From the NCBI GenBank assembly GCA_023428375.1, contig JAEYYR010000003.1:62001-126000 (forward strand): a stretch of DNA of 64,000 bases, given 5' to 3'. Each line of letters opens with the position of its first letter. Position 1 is the stretch's first letter. A program made the translations under genes and the position numbers. The notes under the pieces were generated by a model. It was given only the letters and a program-made list of their open reading frames with translations, had not been told where the DNA came from and ran no database searches. This DNA is from a bacterium. Its GTDB lineage: Bacteria > Babelota > Babeliae > Babelales > Babelaceae. Shown in pieces: positions 1 through 9,523 of this stretch.

Positions 1-1
1 A

Positions 2-418
2 GAAACTTTCCGCATGGAAGAAAAATTCCCATCTCCAGATCTTGAATACCGTGAAATGTCCTATCTTTATGAAGAAGATGGCCTTTACAATTTCATGGAC
101 CAAGAAAGCTATGACCAAGTAGCATTCAATAAAGATCAAATTTCCGAAGTTTTAAACTACCTCAAAGAGCAAACAGTTTACACTGTTCTTTATTTTAACG
201 AGCGCCCTATCGCGGTGACTGCTCCAAATCACATGGAATTAAAAGTAACCGAAACAGTACCTGGTGTACGTGGTGATACCGCTCAAGGTGGCGCAACTAA
301 GCCAGCTACGCTTGAAACTGGTCTTGTAGTGCAAGTACCGCTTTTTGTTGAAGAAAATGATATCGTTAAGGTCGATACCCGCGATGGTCATTATATTGAG
401 CGCGTAAACAAAAAATAA
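2..418 (+). CDS. efp: Elongation factor P (5' end outside window)
   Basis: EF-P binds the ribosome between the P and E sites and relieves stalling at polyproline stretches. The visible part is roughly the last 139 residues, which matches the usual length of about 185 minus the missing N-terminus. The OB-domain part contains PDLEYREMSYLY and the C-terminal domain contains TKPATLETGLVVQVPLFV and the tail DTRDGHYIERV, both typical of the family. The lysine that is modified in many EF-Ps lies in the missing part, so nothing can be said about modification. The gene is followed after 10 bases by nusB and the two probably share a transcript. Confidence 0.96.
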   Translation, partial: ETFRMEEKFPSPDLEYREMSYLYEEDGLYNFMDQESYDQVAFNKDQISEVLNYLKEQTVYTVLYFNERPIAVTAPNHMELKVTETVPGVRGDTAQGGATKPATLETGLVVQVPLFVEENDIVKVDTRDGHYIERVNKK

Positions 419-428
419 AGGAGTTCCC

Positions 429-911
429 ATGAAAGCTTATGAGCCCGATGATTTAAGCTCAATGGGAGAGAATAACGAAGCATCTATACCTGCTAGTCTT
501 TTGTCGCCAAGCGATAATCGTTCACTTACCTTTCATTTGCTGTATGCAATGGAAGCTTTTGATTATAACGTAAGCTTAGAAGCTATTGCAGATAATTTTA
601 GTAAGGGTTTTTGTTATACAATTACACCCCAAGATCAAGCATTTATTCAAGCAAAAGAAATTATTACTCATCGTAATGAACTTGATGCAGCATATGCTAA
701 TTTGCTTGAAAACTGGCGATCTGAGCGAATCGGCGTTTGCACTAAACTCATCATTCGACTTGCGCTATGGGAATTACAACAAAAAACCATAGAGCCTGCA
801 ATCGTAATTAACGAAGCGATCGAGCTTTCAAAATGCTTTGCAGAGCAAGACGCATATAAATTTGTAAATGGAATATTAGACGAATGGCTCAAGAAGCAAA
901 ATCCTGCTTGA
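429..911 (+). CDS. nusB: Transcription antitermination factor NusB
   Basis: NusB forms a complex with NusE (S10) on boxA RNA and supports antitermination, chiefly of rRNA operons. The 160-residue protein is all-helical by appearance. It carries the family signature near the C-terminus: AIVINEAIELSKCFAEQDAYKFVNGILD is present in two readable halves, IVINEAIELSKCF and KFVNGILDEW. An N-terminal extension of about 25 residues precedes the usual start region. The start is supported by AAGGAG a few bases upstream. It lies 10 bases after efp and is likely cotranscribed with it. Confidence 0.94.
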   Translation: MKAYEPDDLSSMGENNEASIPASLLSPSDNRSLTFHLLYAMEAFDYNVSLEAIADNFSKGFCYTITPQDQAFIQAKEIITHRNELDAAYANLLENWRSERIGVCTKLIIRLALWELQQKTIEPAIVINEAIELSKCFAEQDAYKFVNGILDEWLKKQNPA

Positions 912-927
912 GCCATTCATGTATTTT

Positions 928-1437
928 TTAATTTTTGGGTGTGAAGGTTACTGAAGGAACCCACGCCCAATCTTGTTCTTTTTGTTTTTTTAGATAGATA
1001 TTCTCAATTTGTGTTGAATAAGGGAACTGATTTTTGAGCAATTTATTTATATAATCAGTAGCTTCTTTCCCTGTTTTCTTTTGAATATCAATAGTAGCGA
1101 TAAAATCATTAGTATTTTGATATTTCTTAGGAATATTTACTATCTCGTACACACCAAATCCCTGATTTACGCCGCCATAGTTAACGCCGAAATTTAATAT
1201 CAAGTATTTATAAGTAAATTGATCTTTCCACCCTAATACCTGATTTGCCTTAGTAACCCCTGGCTTTAAATCCCATATTGTCGTGTATTGCTTAGGAGCC
1301 TTACTTGGAATATAGGTTGAAGTGTTAGAAATTTTTACGTTTACAGGAAATTGGCTCTTATTTATAAGATCGACAGTATAGTCATGCGATTGAATAAATG
1401 CTCCCGCAGAGAATAATAACATAAATAATTTTTTCAT
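928..1437 (-). CDS. Secreted protein of unknown function
   Basis: I do not recognise this 169-residue protein. It begins MKKLFMLLFSAGAFIQSHDY, a signal peptide with likely cleavage after the hydrophobic stretch, so it is exported. The mature part is rich in Thr, Asn, Tyr and Lys and looks like a small beta-sandwich (for example VDLINKSQFPVNVKISN). The same kind of opening, a short phrase on non-polar backbone followed by Asn-Lys, occurs in the 141-residue secreted protein at 38692-39117 (YDIYNTTNKNIRVVFFP), so the two may be distant members of one family. AAAGGT upstream of the ATG supports the start. The gene is convergent with nusB. Confidence 0.75.
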   Translation of the reverse strand: MKKLFMLLFSAGAFIQSHDYTVDLINKSQFPVNVKISNTSTYIPSKAPKQYTTIWDLKPGVTKANQVLGWKDQFTYKYLILNFGVNYGGVNQGFGVYEIVNIPKKYQNTNDFIATIDIQKKTGKEATDYINKLLKNQFPYSTQIENIYLKKQKEQDWAWVPSVTFTPKN

Positions 1438-1537
1438 TGTTTACCTTTAATTTTATATGATTTATATCATAAAAAAGTATAGGAAAATGCTGCATGTAAA
1501 CACAATAAGCTAAAAAATGAGTATAATTCAACGGTAG

Positions 1538-1792
1538 TTATATTAATTTTTTCAACAAATATTCTAAATAAACAAAAAATATGAATGGTGTTACGCATAT
1601 TAAACCACCGACCCAGGGACTAACATCAATATACGGCGTAAAAAACCATATAATATATTTAAATCCTACCCAATGGCTACAATATGCATTAAGTAGAAAA
1701 TGTATAGAGCGAGTAATAAAAGGCATAGCGAACATAGAATAAAGCACCAAAGCTCTTTTTATAATGCATTCGAAAAAAGTAATTTTATTCAT
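1538..1792 (-). CDS. Small membrane protein, unknown
   Basis: This 84-residue protein has two hydrophobic segments, around residues 12-33 and 58-80, with aromatic-rich intervening sequence. It ends in a basic tail (EYLLKKLI). No family is recognisable. The ribosome binding site is weak. The gene is supported mainly by its open frame, its membrane-protein composition and its position in an otherwise empty stretch between a secreted protein and the tRNA. It could be a chance open frame. Confidence 0.45.
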   Translation of the reverse strand: MNKITFFECIIKRALVLYSMFAMPFITRSIHFLLNAYCSHWVGFKYIIWFFTPYIDVSPWVGGLICVTPFIFFVYLEYLLKKLI

Positions 1793-1821
1793 TGAGATTT
1801 GAGAAATGAGAGGAAGGAATT

Positions 1822-1898
<77 letters not shown>

Positions 1899-1956
1899 AT
1901 ACATTTCATAGAAGAATACTTATAGCATAGGGTATATTGGGCTATTGTCAAGAAAC

Positions 1957-2343
1957 TTATTTATGAATACCTGTCATCATAACGAAAGCAACAGCATATT
2001 CTTCAGCATGAGAAATTGAGAGCAAAATATTGCAATATGAAACGCCCAAAATCTCTCGATCTACGATAAAGACTAATTTGTCGCCTTTTTTTACAGAAAC
2101 ATGCCTACAAAATGTAATCAAGGGAATTTTAAAATTTGGCGTTGAATAACAAAAAGCTTTATAGAGCGCTTCTTTTGCAGCAAAGCGCGTTGCAAATCGT
2201 TGAGAAATGAGATGCGATTCTGCAAACACGTCTTTAAGCTCGTCTTCTGAAAAAATTCTGCGCAATTGCCTACAAGATTTATGTTGCCAATTCTCAAATC
2301 GCGAAACTTTCACAATATCGGTGCCAATACCGATTACATTCAT
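1957..2343 (-). CDS. acpS: Holo-[acyl-carrier-protein] synthase
   Basis: AcpS transfers the 4'-phosphopantetheine arm from coenzyme A to a serine of acyl carrier protein. The 128-residue length is normal. The two metal-binding signatures are present: GIGTDIV near residue 6 (Asp) and RFAAKEALYKAF near residue 55 (Glu). The C-terminal ISHAEEYAVAFV is also typical. The start codon overlaps the stop of comM by four bases, so the two genes are translationally coupled. Its presence implies at least one acyl or peptidyl carrier protein is used by this organism. Confidence 0.95.
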   Translation of the reverse strand: MNVIGIGTDIVKVSRFENWQHKSCRQLRRIFSEDELKDVFAESHLISQRFATRFAAKEALYKAFCYSTPNFKIPLITFCRHVSVKKGDKLVFIVDREILGVSYCNILLSISHAEEYAVAFVMMTGIHK

Positions 2344-3866
2344 CTTTTGCCTAAAACAGAATCTAAAGAACGATACATCAATGCTTCTTGTATGTGTTTT
2401 TTTTCTATAACATCAACAAAATCTATATCAGCAATGGTACGTGCTAATTTTAACAGTTTATGATATCCACGCATAGATAAATTTAGATTTACAAATGCTT
2501 GCTCAACGAGTGATTGAGCTTCTGCTGTTCGCGTGCAATAAATTTCAATATCTTCCGCTTTAAGCCCGCTATTATAAGCTCCATTTTTACCAAAGCGATT
2601 CTTTTGCATCGTTAATGCTTTTAAAACACCTTCATATAACTCAGAAGAGCTTTGTTCATGAACATTCTCAAATACTTCATTGCCTATTGAGGAAACAGCA
2701 ACTTGTATATCGATGCGATCCAATAATGGCCCGGAAAGTTTTTGTAAATAGTTGTGCACTGCCTGAGGCGCGCATGAACAATGTCGTTTCTTGTCACCAA
2801 AATAACCACAAGGACATGGATTTAATGCAGCAACTAAAAGAAATGATGCAGGAAATGTTAACGTTTGTTGAGCACGAGCCAAAGAAATAGTTTTACCTTC
2901 TAGAGGCTGTCGAAGAACTTCTAAAACAGAACGTTTAAATTCTAACAATTCATCCAAAAACAAAATCCCGTTATGTGCCAAACTAATCTCACCAGGCTGA
3001 GGAATTGATCCGCCACCCACAAGCCCCGCTTGACTGGTCGTATGATGTGGATTGCGAAACGGTCTTACTGTGATTAAAGATTTGTCAGTGTCTAATTTTC
3101 CACTGATTGAATAAAGTTTTGTCGTTTCAATAATTTCATCATGCGTCATGTCTGGCATAATTGACGACAGTCTTTCTGCAAGCATTGTTTTGCCAGAACC
3201 TGGAGAACCAATAAAAATTATATTATGCCTTCCTGCTGCAGCAATTTGACATGCACGCTTTGCAGCACGCTGACTTCTCACATGAGCAAAATCTAACGCT
3301 TCATTTCGAGCAACTTCATATCGTGGAAATACAACCGGTTCAATGTGTTGTTCTTTGCGCAAATAAGACAACAACTGCAATAAATGTTCAACGGCTATAA
3401 CTTCAATACCTGAAATGGCTGCTGCTTCAATAGCATTTGCTTTTGGAACTATAATGCGTTTTTTATTAAGGCGCTGCATTTCGCTCGCTATAGCTAAAAC
3501 TCCACGAACTGGTTTTATAGCACCATCAAGCGATAACTCTCCTAAAAAAATTGTTTCGTTGCGAAATGCAAGGTCGAGCTTTACATGCTCAGCAGCTTCT
3601 AAAATACCTAAAGCTATAGGCACATCAAACATTGTGCCTTCTTTGCGAATGTCTGCTGGCGCTAGATTTATGGTGATTTTGCGATCAGGAATGCGGAGTC
3701 CGCCATTTTTTAATGCGGCTTGAATGCGCTGTTTGCTTTCTTTAATTGCAGCATCGGGAAGACCAACAATATTCCATTGAACTAAACCGTATGCTAAATC
3801 GATTTCAACTTCGATTAATTTGGCATCAATGCCAACCGTTGTAGCGGAAAAAATTTTCGTATGCAC
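2340..3866 (-). CDS. comM: ComM/YifB family Mg-chelatase-like AAA+ ATPase
   Basis: ComM is a hexameric AAA+ helicase that promotes branch migration when imported DNA is integrated during natural transformation; related YifB proteins occur widely. The N-terminal ChlI-like domain covers about residues 20-140, followed by the ATPase core with Walker A GSPGSGKTMLAERL near residue 220 and Walker B ILFLDELLEF. A C-terminal Mg-chelatase-like part follows, with a Cys motif (PCPCGYFG...CSC) typical of the family. I choose the GTG at 3866 because HTKIFSATTVGID aligns with the usual family start; a TTG three codons earlier is possible. A ComEC-like gene at 46404 fits a DNA-uptake role. Confidence 0.93.
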   Translation of the reverse strand: MHTKIFSATTVGIDAKLIEVEIDLAYGLVQWNIVGLPDAAIKESKQRIQAALKNGGLRIPDRKITINLAPADIRKEGTMFDVPIALGILEAAEHVKLDLAFRNETIFLGELSLDGAIKPVRGVLAIASEMQRLNKKRIIVPKANAIEAAAISGIEVIAVEHLLQLLSYLRKEQHIEPVVFPRYEVARNEALDFAHVRSQRAAKRACQIAAAGRHNIIFIGSPGSGKTMLAERLSSIMPDMTHDEIIETTKLYSISGKLDTDKSLITVRPFRNPHHTTSQAGLVGGGSIPQPGEISLAHNGILFLDELLEFKRSVLEVLRQPLEGKTISLARAQQTLTFPASFLLVAALNPCPCGYFGDKKRHCSCAPQAVHNYLQKLSGPLLDRIDIQVAVSSIGNEVFENVHEQSSSELYEGVLKALTMQKNRFGKNGAYNSGLKAEDIEIYCTRTAEAQSLVEQAFVNLNLSMRGYHKLLKLARTIADIDFVDVIEKKHIQEALMYRSLDSVLGKR

Positions 3867-3968
3867 GAGGAACAACCATTAAAATAAATACTTTTACCTC
3901 ATTTACCATACAAAACATAATCAAAGAGTCAAAAATTACTAATTAAACATTGTTAAATTTATCTAAAA

Positions 3969-4001
3969 GTCTTAATTTTTAAGACAAAAGCTTATTATAA
4001 T
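3969..4001 (+). promoter_or_regulatory. Possible promoter with inverted repeat
   Basis: A perfect TATAAT -10 element lies at 3996-4001, 18 bases before the ATG of the secreted-protein gene at 4020. No good -35 element is visible. At the place where one would lie, 3969-3985 holds the inverted repeat GTCTTAA-ttt-TTAAGAC. This could be an operator or simply AT-rich dyad sequence. Confidence 0.4.
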
Positions 4002-4019
4002 GAAGAAAAAGGGATAAAA

Positions 4020-4439
4020 ATGAAAAAAATGCTGTTTTTCTCATTTCTTGCGTTTGCTACATTATTTAACTGCTTTGAAGATATTAATGCACATTTGACT
4101 GGTCTCTACATGCCTGCGCCGGGCTATAGAACCAATAATGAAGCCCTCAGAGTTCAGACCATAGGCAAGATCGATCCTAATGCACCCTTTTTAACCTATG
4201 CACAGAAATTAAAACTTAGAAATGACGCGCTACAATTTAAAAGAGATGCATCACTTGTAAATCAACCACATAACGTTCAACCCCGCGTGAATGTTGAGCC
4301 GGTATATCAAAGCGCTGCAATGAAAAATCAACAACCTGTTGATATCATGGAAGTTCCAACGCCAACTCCTACCGGTGCTGATACCTATTCAAAACAAACT
4401 TCAATTTATAACGAAACACCAGTTTATAATAACCCATAA
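4020..4439 (+). CDS. Secreted Pro/Asn-rich protein, unknown
   Basis: The 139-residue product starts MKKMLFFSFLAFATLFNCF, a signal peptide that ends near a Cys, so lipoprotein processing cannot be excluded. The mature protein is low in hydrophobic residues and rich in Pro, Asn, Gln and Thr (for example PTPTPTGADTY), which suggests an extended or disordered exported protein. No family is recognised. AGGGAT precedes the start and a TATAAT lies upstream. The gene is convergent with the membrane protein at 4456. Confidence 0.7.
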   Translation: MKKMLFFSFLAFATLFNCFEDINAHLTGLYMPAPGYRTNNEALRVQTIGKIDPNAPFLTYAQKLKLRNDALQFKRDASLVNQPHNVQPRVNVEPVYQSAAMKNQQPVDIMEVPTPTPTGADTYSKQTSIYNETPVYNNP

Positions 4440-4455
4440 TGTATGACCTATAAGA

Positions 4456-4998
4456 TTAATCACTTTGTGCGTCTTGCAAATTAGAAGCATTTATATATTT
4501 AACTATTGGTTTAGAAGCAATTGTTTTAATTTGCCATGCTATTTTTGAAACGAGAATATACAAAACACCTGATAAAACGGTCTCTGTGGTTACAATTACA
4601 GATCCCCAATAATTAAATCCATCAGGCTTTTTTAGCAAATTAAACAAAAAGCAGGCGTTGAGTTTTGATAAAAAAGATATTCTCGAGTTAATTTTTTTGA
4701 CCGTACTCTTATAGCTTTTCTCGTTGTTCCATAAAAGTCTTTCATATTTTCGCTGTTGCCTATCAGTCTCTACAATGAGATTAATTTTTTGCGCGCTTGA
4801 TATTAATGCAAAACTTTTAAATAACAGTGAAATCGATCCAATGATTGGTATACAATGTTGTGAATCAACTAACATATTCTCTAATTCTTTGCATCGATTA
4901 TTGAAGTCGATAATCGAAGAACAAGTATCAATATATTCATAACTGTAGATGCTGCCAATCATCGCAAATAATATTATTTTAAAAAAAATTATCATTGA
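4456..4998 (-). CDS. Exported membrane protein, unknown
   Basis: The 180-residue protein begins MIIFFKIILFAMIGSIYSYE, a signal peptide or anchor. Further hydrophobic segments lie around residues 45-65 (IIGSISLLFKSFALISS), 120-130 and 135-158 (VIVTTETVLSGVLYILVSKIA). A basic heptad-like region (residues 70-110) lies between them. I moved the start eight codons in from the longest frame because TTAGGAAATCA sits just before this ATG. No known family is recognised. Confidence 0.65.
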   Translation of the reverse strand, partial: SMIIFFKIILFAMIGSIYSYEYIDTCSSIIDFNNRCKELENMLVDSQHCIPIIGSISLLFKSFALISSAQKINLIVETDRQQRKYERLLWNNEKSYKSTVKKINSRISFLSKLNACFLFNLLKKPDGFNYWGSVIVTTETVLSGVLYILVSKIAWQIKTIASKPIVKYINASNLQDAQSD

Positions 4999-5078
4999 TT
5001 TCCTAAAAATCGGATTAGCCAAATTTGTGATTGCTCGCTATTATTATGGAACTACCATAGTAAAAAAAGGTGATACTT

Positions 5079-7811
5079 ATGACGCGTGTCATGCAGAATT
5101 TCATGATGCTAACGCTCTTTCTAACAACACATTATAATCATTCAACGATTATATATAAAGGCAATAATACCGCTAATTCAGCAACATTTAGTTTTCCTAT
5201 AGGTTCATTTACCTATACTCCAAGAATCGAAAACCAACCGGGAATAATTTTTGTTGGCGCAGGCAGTAATACAAATGCCGAATTTTCGCTATCTGCATCA
5301 ACATTTGTTGGAAATATATTTCGTCCTTTGACTCCAAAAAATATAACACTTAATACCATCCCTAACTTTGAAAATCCGTTATATAATTCGCAAATCAATT
5401 ATTTAACGCAGATTGCTGCATTTCCTATTGCAGTTACAAATACACAGCCATCTACTATTTATTTTTTAAATACCGCAACTGTTGAAGAAATTTCAACCGT
5501 CGTTCAAGATGCATCGGCAACACAGGCAAATGCCATTGTAGGAATAACTACTAACAGTCCACTTGCACACGCAAATAATTACACGAGCGTAATTACTGCT
5601 GTGAGCCCGAATGCAGGCGTGTTTGGCGACGCTGGTTCTGGAATTACGTATATTCCTGTTGAGAAAGAAGTAATTGTAATACCGCCTGCAAAAAAAGGCG
5701 ACCGCGAAACAACCCGCGATGAATACAAATTTGGCACACAGTCATCCATTCCTCTTGATGTTACAACGCCTGAAATATTCATTAATAGTCCTGCGGCATC
5801 TTTCAATCAAACAGCTACTTTAAAATATGATGGCTCTTTAAAAGGTCTATTTGTTGGCTTACAAGTTACTGGAGGCGCAGGAATAAACGATGGTGCTCGA
5901 AGCGTTGTCTTTGTTAAAGACACAGTAAGAGCTATTACACCAACCACTGCTATAGGAGCTGACTCAATTATTGGTGCAATTGGTTCATCAGTGGATGTAA
6001 ATGTACATAGCCTTGATATAATGTACACAAGCTCAGGTTTATTTTATTTAATCATTTGGGGCGGAGTAGGTTCACCATCATCCACTGCATTAACCGTATA
6101 TGCTTTACCGTTAGTATCTATTGGCTCATTTCAAGGCATGCTTGCAAATGTTAACTCATTGCCTCTAGAAACTTACAACACAACTACAAGTCCAGCGACA
6201 TTTCTTGGTCGAGGATTCAATATCCCTGCCGTTTTGCCCGGAGAATTATATACTCCCGCAAACACTCAAGCAATAGTGGGCAATAATGCATCACTTCCTA
6301 GCGAGATAACGAACATGTTTGTCCAGGGCGATACTGTCTTTGTGTCTTGCCAAAGCGATGGTAACAATTTAAAAGCAGGAATTTTTTCATCACAAGCAAT
6401 TTTTGACACTACAACAAGAATTATCGGCTGGACCAACTGGAAACGCGTAGCTGGTTCTGACAAACCCACAGACAATTTGATATTTGATCCACTCACGGGT
6501 CAAATCATGTTTATGACTGGTAACAACATAAATACTATTGATACCGTACAACGCACAGAATGGACCCAGCAAAATCCTATCGCAAACGCGGTAACAAGCG
6601 CTTATGAATCAAGCACAAGCAAAGTTCAAGGACTTTGGGATTTTCCTTCATACACACCTGGATTTAATCAAGCACTCGGTAATAAAATTGCGGTAACATC
6701 TGCAACAGGCTACAACCAAGTTTTATTGATGCAGACTGGAACTGATGCTGTTGGCAATCTTTTTGGTCCGGATGCGCCACAGGAAATTTTTGAAGCAGTT
6801 CACGGATCCTTAGCAGGATTTACTGGGGCAAAAGCTATTAACTTCTCTCAGCTGGAATCTTTTGGCGCAATAACAAGCACTGCATTTGCCTATGATGGAA
6901 ATAACTGCTGGTTAGTTGTTGGAGGCACTGGCGGCATTGGCATTCTAGCAAGAAATGACGGAACAGGCGCGACATTAATTGGAAATAATTTTAGTGGACT
7001 TACCGCAGATATGTCGCTTCAGCTATTTCCTATAACGGAAAATATTAGAAAAGTTTCTGCAGTAGATAACAATATTTTTGTTCTTACCACCGATGAATTA
7101 ATTCGCATCCCATTAACCGCAGCTGGTATCGCAAACAATAATGTAACTTCATATACCCTTGCTTCAACATCCGATGAAAGATTCATTCCTGGCTCAAGCT
7201 TTTCAGATATGATTATCGCAGGACCACTGCTTGTTCTTGCAACAAGCCAAGGTCTTTATCGATCTGGAAATGACGTTAATATACAAACGCTTACTAAAGC
7301 AAATGAGCTATTTTTAACTTCCATTAATTTAAATGAATCTGTTGGCCCCGCAACTCGATTATTCAGCATCACTAATGATTACCTAGAATCATCGCTAATC
7401 AATGGTGGTATGATCTATGTGTTAAACTCATATGTTGGGTATGACCAAGCACGCATATATCGCCTTACCGTTTCACCATTTACTGATGTTACCGACCAAA
7501 CAATTCAGAATTTTCCTGATATGTACATTGCCGGACGTCCTTCGTTTTATCTTAACTATGGAAATTATCAAAACTACTTTTTTACTGATGGCGCTATGCT
7601 TTATTCATCACGTTCAGCGTATAAACCATTTAAGACGCCGCCCTATTTAAAAGCGTTAAGCATGATTCATCCTTTCGAGCGATTTATAGCTAGAAATGCG
7701 GTAATAGTACTCCATCCATCACCCTTTATTGCAATGGGTAGATTAATCAATCTTTCAGGCGCTGGCGTATTAGCAGTTCATGGCGACTTTGGTTTATACG
7801 TACAAGGTTAG
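5079..7811 (+). CDS. Large exported beta-rich protein, unknown
   Basis: The start at 5079 is fixed by AAAAAAGGTGA six bases upstream; a GTG at 5070 would lie inside that site. The 910-residue protein begins with a short hydrophobic stretch (MLTLFLTTHYNHS) that could act as a signal peptide. The rest is rich in Gly, Ala, Ser, Thr and Asn, with short beta-strand phrases recurring through the sequence (FVGAGS, WLVVGGTGGIGIL, MIIAGPLLVLATSQGLY). This resembles blades of a beta-propeller or a beta-helix, but I cannot count a clean repeat by eye. The next gene starts four bases downstream and encodes an outer-membrane barrel, suggesting a surface protein and its partner. Confidence 0.75.
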   Translation: MTRVMQNFMMLTLFLTTHYNHSTIIYKGNNTANSATFSFPIGSFTYTPRIENQPGIIFVGAGSNTNAEFSLSASTFVGNIFRPLTPKNITLNTIPNFENPLYNSQINYLTQIAAFPIAVTNTQPSTIYFLNTATVEEISTVVQDASATQANAIVGITTNSPLAHANNYTSVITAVSPNAGVFGDAGSGITYIPVEKEVIVIPPAKKGDRETTRDEYKFGTQSSIPLDVTTPEIFINSPAASFNQTATLKYDGSLKGLFVGLQVTGGAGINDGARSVVFVKDTVRAITPTTAIGADSIIGAIGSSVDVNVHSLDIMYTSSGLFYLIIWGGVGSPSSTALTVYALPLVSIGSFQGMLANVNSLPLETYNTTTSPATFLGRGFNIPAVLPGELYTPANTQAIVGNNASLPSEITNMFVQGDTVFVSCQSDGNNLKAGIFSSQAIFDTTTRIIGWTNWKRVAGSDKPTDNLIFDPLTGQIMFMTGNNINTIDTVQRTEWTQQNPIANAVTSAYESSTSKVQGLWDFPSYTPGFNQALGNKIAVTSATGYNQVLLMQTGTDAVGNLFGPDAPQEIFEAVHGSLAGFTGAKAINFSQLESFGAITSTAFAYDGNNCWLVVGGTGGIGILARNDGTGATLIGNNFSGLTADMSLQLFPITENIRKVSAVDNNIFVLTTDELIRIPLTAAGIANNNVTSYTLASTSDERFIPGSSFSDMIIAGPLLVLATSQGLYRSGNDVNIQTLTKANELFLTSINLNESVGPATRLFSITNDYLESSLINGGMIYVLNSYVGYDQARIYRLTVSPFTDVTDQTIQNFPDMYIAGRPSFYLNYGNYQNYFFTDGAMLYSSRSAYKPFKTPPYLKALSMIHPFERFIARNAVIVLHPSPFIAMGRLINLSGAGVLAVHGDFGLYVQG

Positions 7812-7815
7812 AAGT

Positions 7816-9072
7816 ATGAAGAAAATTATTTATGTATTGTTATTGCTAGTACCAAATGCAATTCTTTGCGGTTTACCGCACTTTAATTTATTTAATGCCT
7901 ATGACGTGCTCCTTTTTCCTACGCCACGCCCAGGGGCAAAACATCAAGTAACTTTTGGATATGAACGCTTGATTAAGGCATCAGGATTTACCGATGACGA
8001 AGACGAAGAAGAACTTCCTATAGAGAAACGAAAAGTAAATCCTCTGCAAATCTGGCAATGCGAACAAGATGCTCTGGCTGCTTTTAAGGGATGTAATTTT
8101 GATACGCTTATCGGCCAAGAATCACAGTATTGCAACATTGATGACGACAATGGAAGTCATGGAAGGTTTATTCCATGTGGTGACTTTGACGTCAATAATA
8201 TAATGGCAATGTGGCGTTATTATGTTTGCCAAAATATTACCGTAGGATTCTTTCTGCCTTACATCGACATGAAATTAAAAAATGTATTATGGCGCGAAAT
8301 AAGAGACGATACTTTTTATGAAAGTATTATCGACCCCACCATTCTCCTGCGTTTGCAAGAAACGACAGGCTTGTATCTAGGCCCTTGGCATCGCCATGGA
8401 TTTGGTGATCTAGCGTTTGAATTTCAGTGGTGGAACTACTACCCACAAGCCCGCCCAATATTAAATGCTGTATATGCAAGCTTTCGCGGTGGCGTTACCA
8501 TACCTACTGGCAAAAAAGCAGATCCAAATATTGTTTTCGGCGTTCCCTTTGGATTTGATGGCAACGTTGGTGTTTTATTCGCAGGTACCTTTGAGCTGAC
8601 TTTTATTAATCACGCACAGTTTGGCGTTGATTTAGAGTTTCATAAGGTATTCGGCAATACTCGATGTCGTCGCATTAAAACAGATCCCGCACAAACTGAT
8701 CTTTTGTTTCCCGTAAAAATTTCTGCCTATGAAGAATTTGGCATTATCCAACACTATACTTTGTGGTTAAACTGGAGAAATCTCTACGAAAACCTATCAG
8801 CACGTTTTGCCTATCAATTTACATCTCAAGATAACAACGAACTCTATTTATGTAATGACCACTATGCTGTGACAACCGCTAACACAAGCATTTCATTACG
8901 AGAATGGACGACACATCATTTTGTATTTAGCTTAAAATATGATTTTTGGGAATGTAATGAAATGGACCATTTAATTAGTCCATCATTAATGATTTTTGCA
9001 AAAAAGGCGCTCAATGGTCGCAATGCTATTGTCGGCGATACCATAGGCGCAACAGTGTGTTTGACGTATTAA
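7816..9072 (+). CDS. Outer-membrane beta-barrel protein, unknown
   Basis: The 418-residue product starts MKKIIYVLLLLVPNAILCG, a clear signal peptide. The rest alternates polar and aromatic or hydrophobic residues, as in transmembrane beta-strands (AMWRYYVCQNITVGFFLPYID, GDLAFEFQWWNYYP, GVTIPTGKKAD). Its organisation recalls the broad MetA-pathway/transporter barrel superfamily, but I cannot assign it firmly. An acidic run (DDEDEEEL) near residue 55 is probably an exposed loop. The start lies four bases after the stop of the 910-residue exported protein, so the pair is cotranscribed and coupled. Confidence 0.75.
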   Translation: MKKIIYVLLLLVPNAILCGLPHFNLFNAYDVLLFPTPRPGAKHQVTFGYERLIKASGFTDDEDEEELPIEKRKVNPLQIWQCEQDALAAFKGCNFDTLIGQESQYCNIDDDNGSHGRFIPCGDFDVNNIMAMWRYYVCQNITVGFFLPYIDMKLKNVLWREIRDDTFYESIIDPTILLRLQETTGLYLGPWHRHGFGDLAFEFQWWNYYPQARPILNAVYASFRGGVTIPTGKKADPNIVFGVPFGFDGNVGVLFAGTFELTFINHAQFGVDLEFHKVFGNTRCRRIKTDPAQTDLLFPVKISAYEEFGIIQHYTLWLNWRNLYENLSARFAYQFTSQDNNELYLCNDHYAVTTANTSISLREWTTHHFVFSLKYDFWECNEMDHLISPSLMIFAKKALNGRNAIVGDTIGATVCLTY

Positions 9073-9414
9073 TTAGTGCTTGCAAAATATAAAACATACG
9101 CCACAAATCGCAATACTTGCAGCCCCGCCAATACTACGATACGCTTCAACGTATTTTTCACGAATTTCAGGATTGTTCATTTGAGCGTGCAAAGCAAGAT
9201 ATCCAGCAGTGGCTTTCATTGCTGCGCCATCTTGCTTCTTTATGTCTGTTACAACTTCACTTACATAAGGCGAAATTTCGTTATATGAATTAGCACAACG
9301 ATCTTTTAAAGAATAAGCAACTTGCAAGGAAGTTAGTCCAATGGGTAAACGAACTAAGCCTGTGGCAGATAAAGAACCGATACTGATTAAAGCAATAAAA
9401 TAAATTTTTTTCAT
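9073..9414 (-). CDS. Small exported protein, unknown
   Basis: The 113-residue protein starts MKKIYFIALISIGSLSATG, a signal peptide, and ends with a hydrophobic stretch (AASIAICGVCFIFCKH) that could be a second membrane segment with three Cys. AGGAAA lies upstream of the ATG. Its stop abuts the stop of the convergent outer-membrane barrel gene. No family is recognised. Confidence 0.65.
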   Translation of the reverse strand: MKKIYFIALISIGSLSATGLVRLPIGLTSLQVAYSLKDRCANSYNEISPYVSEVVTDIKKQDGAAMKATAGYLALHAQMNNPEIREKYVEAYRSIGGAASIAICGVCFIFCKH

Positions 9415-9523
9415 TACAATTTTCCTAAGATATTTAACAGAGGAAAGTATACACTGATTGCTTTACATAAAAAAGATTTTTAAACTTTTATAGTAAAATC
9501 AAAAAAAACAAAAAGGGGAAGTT

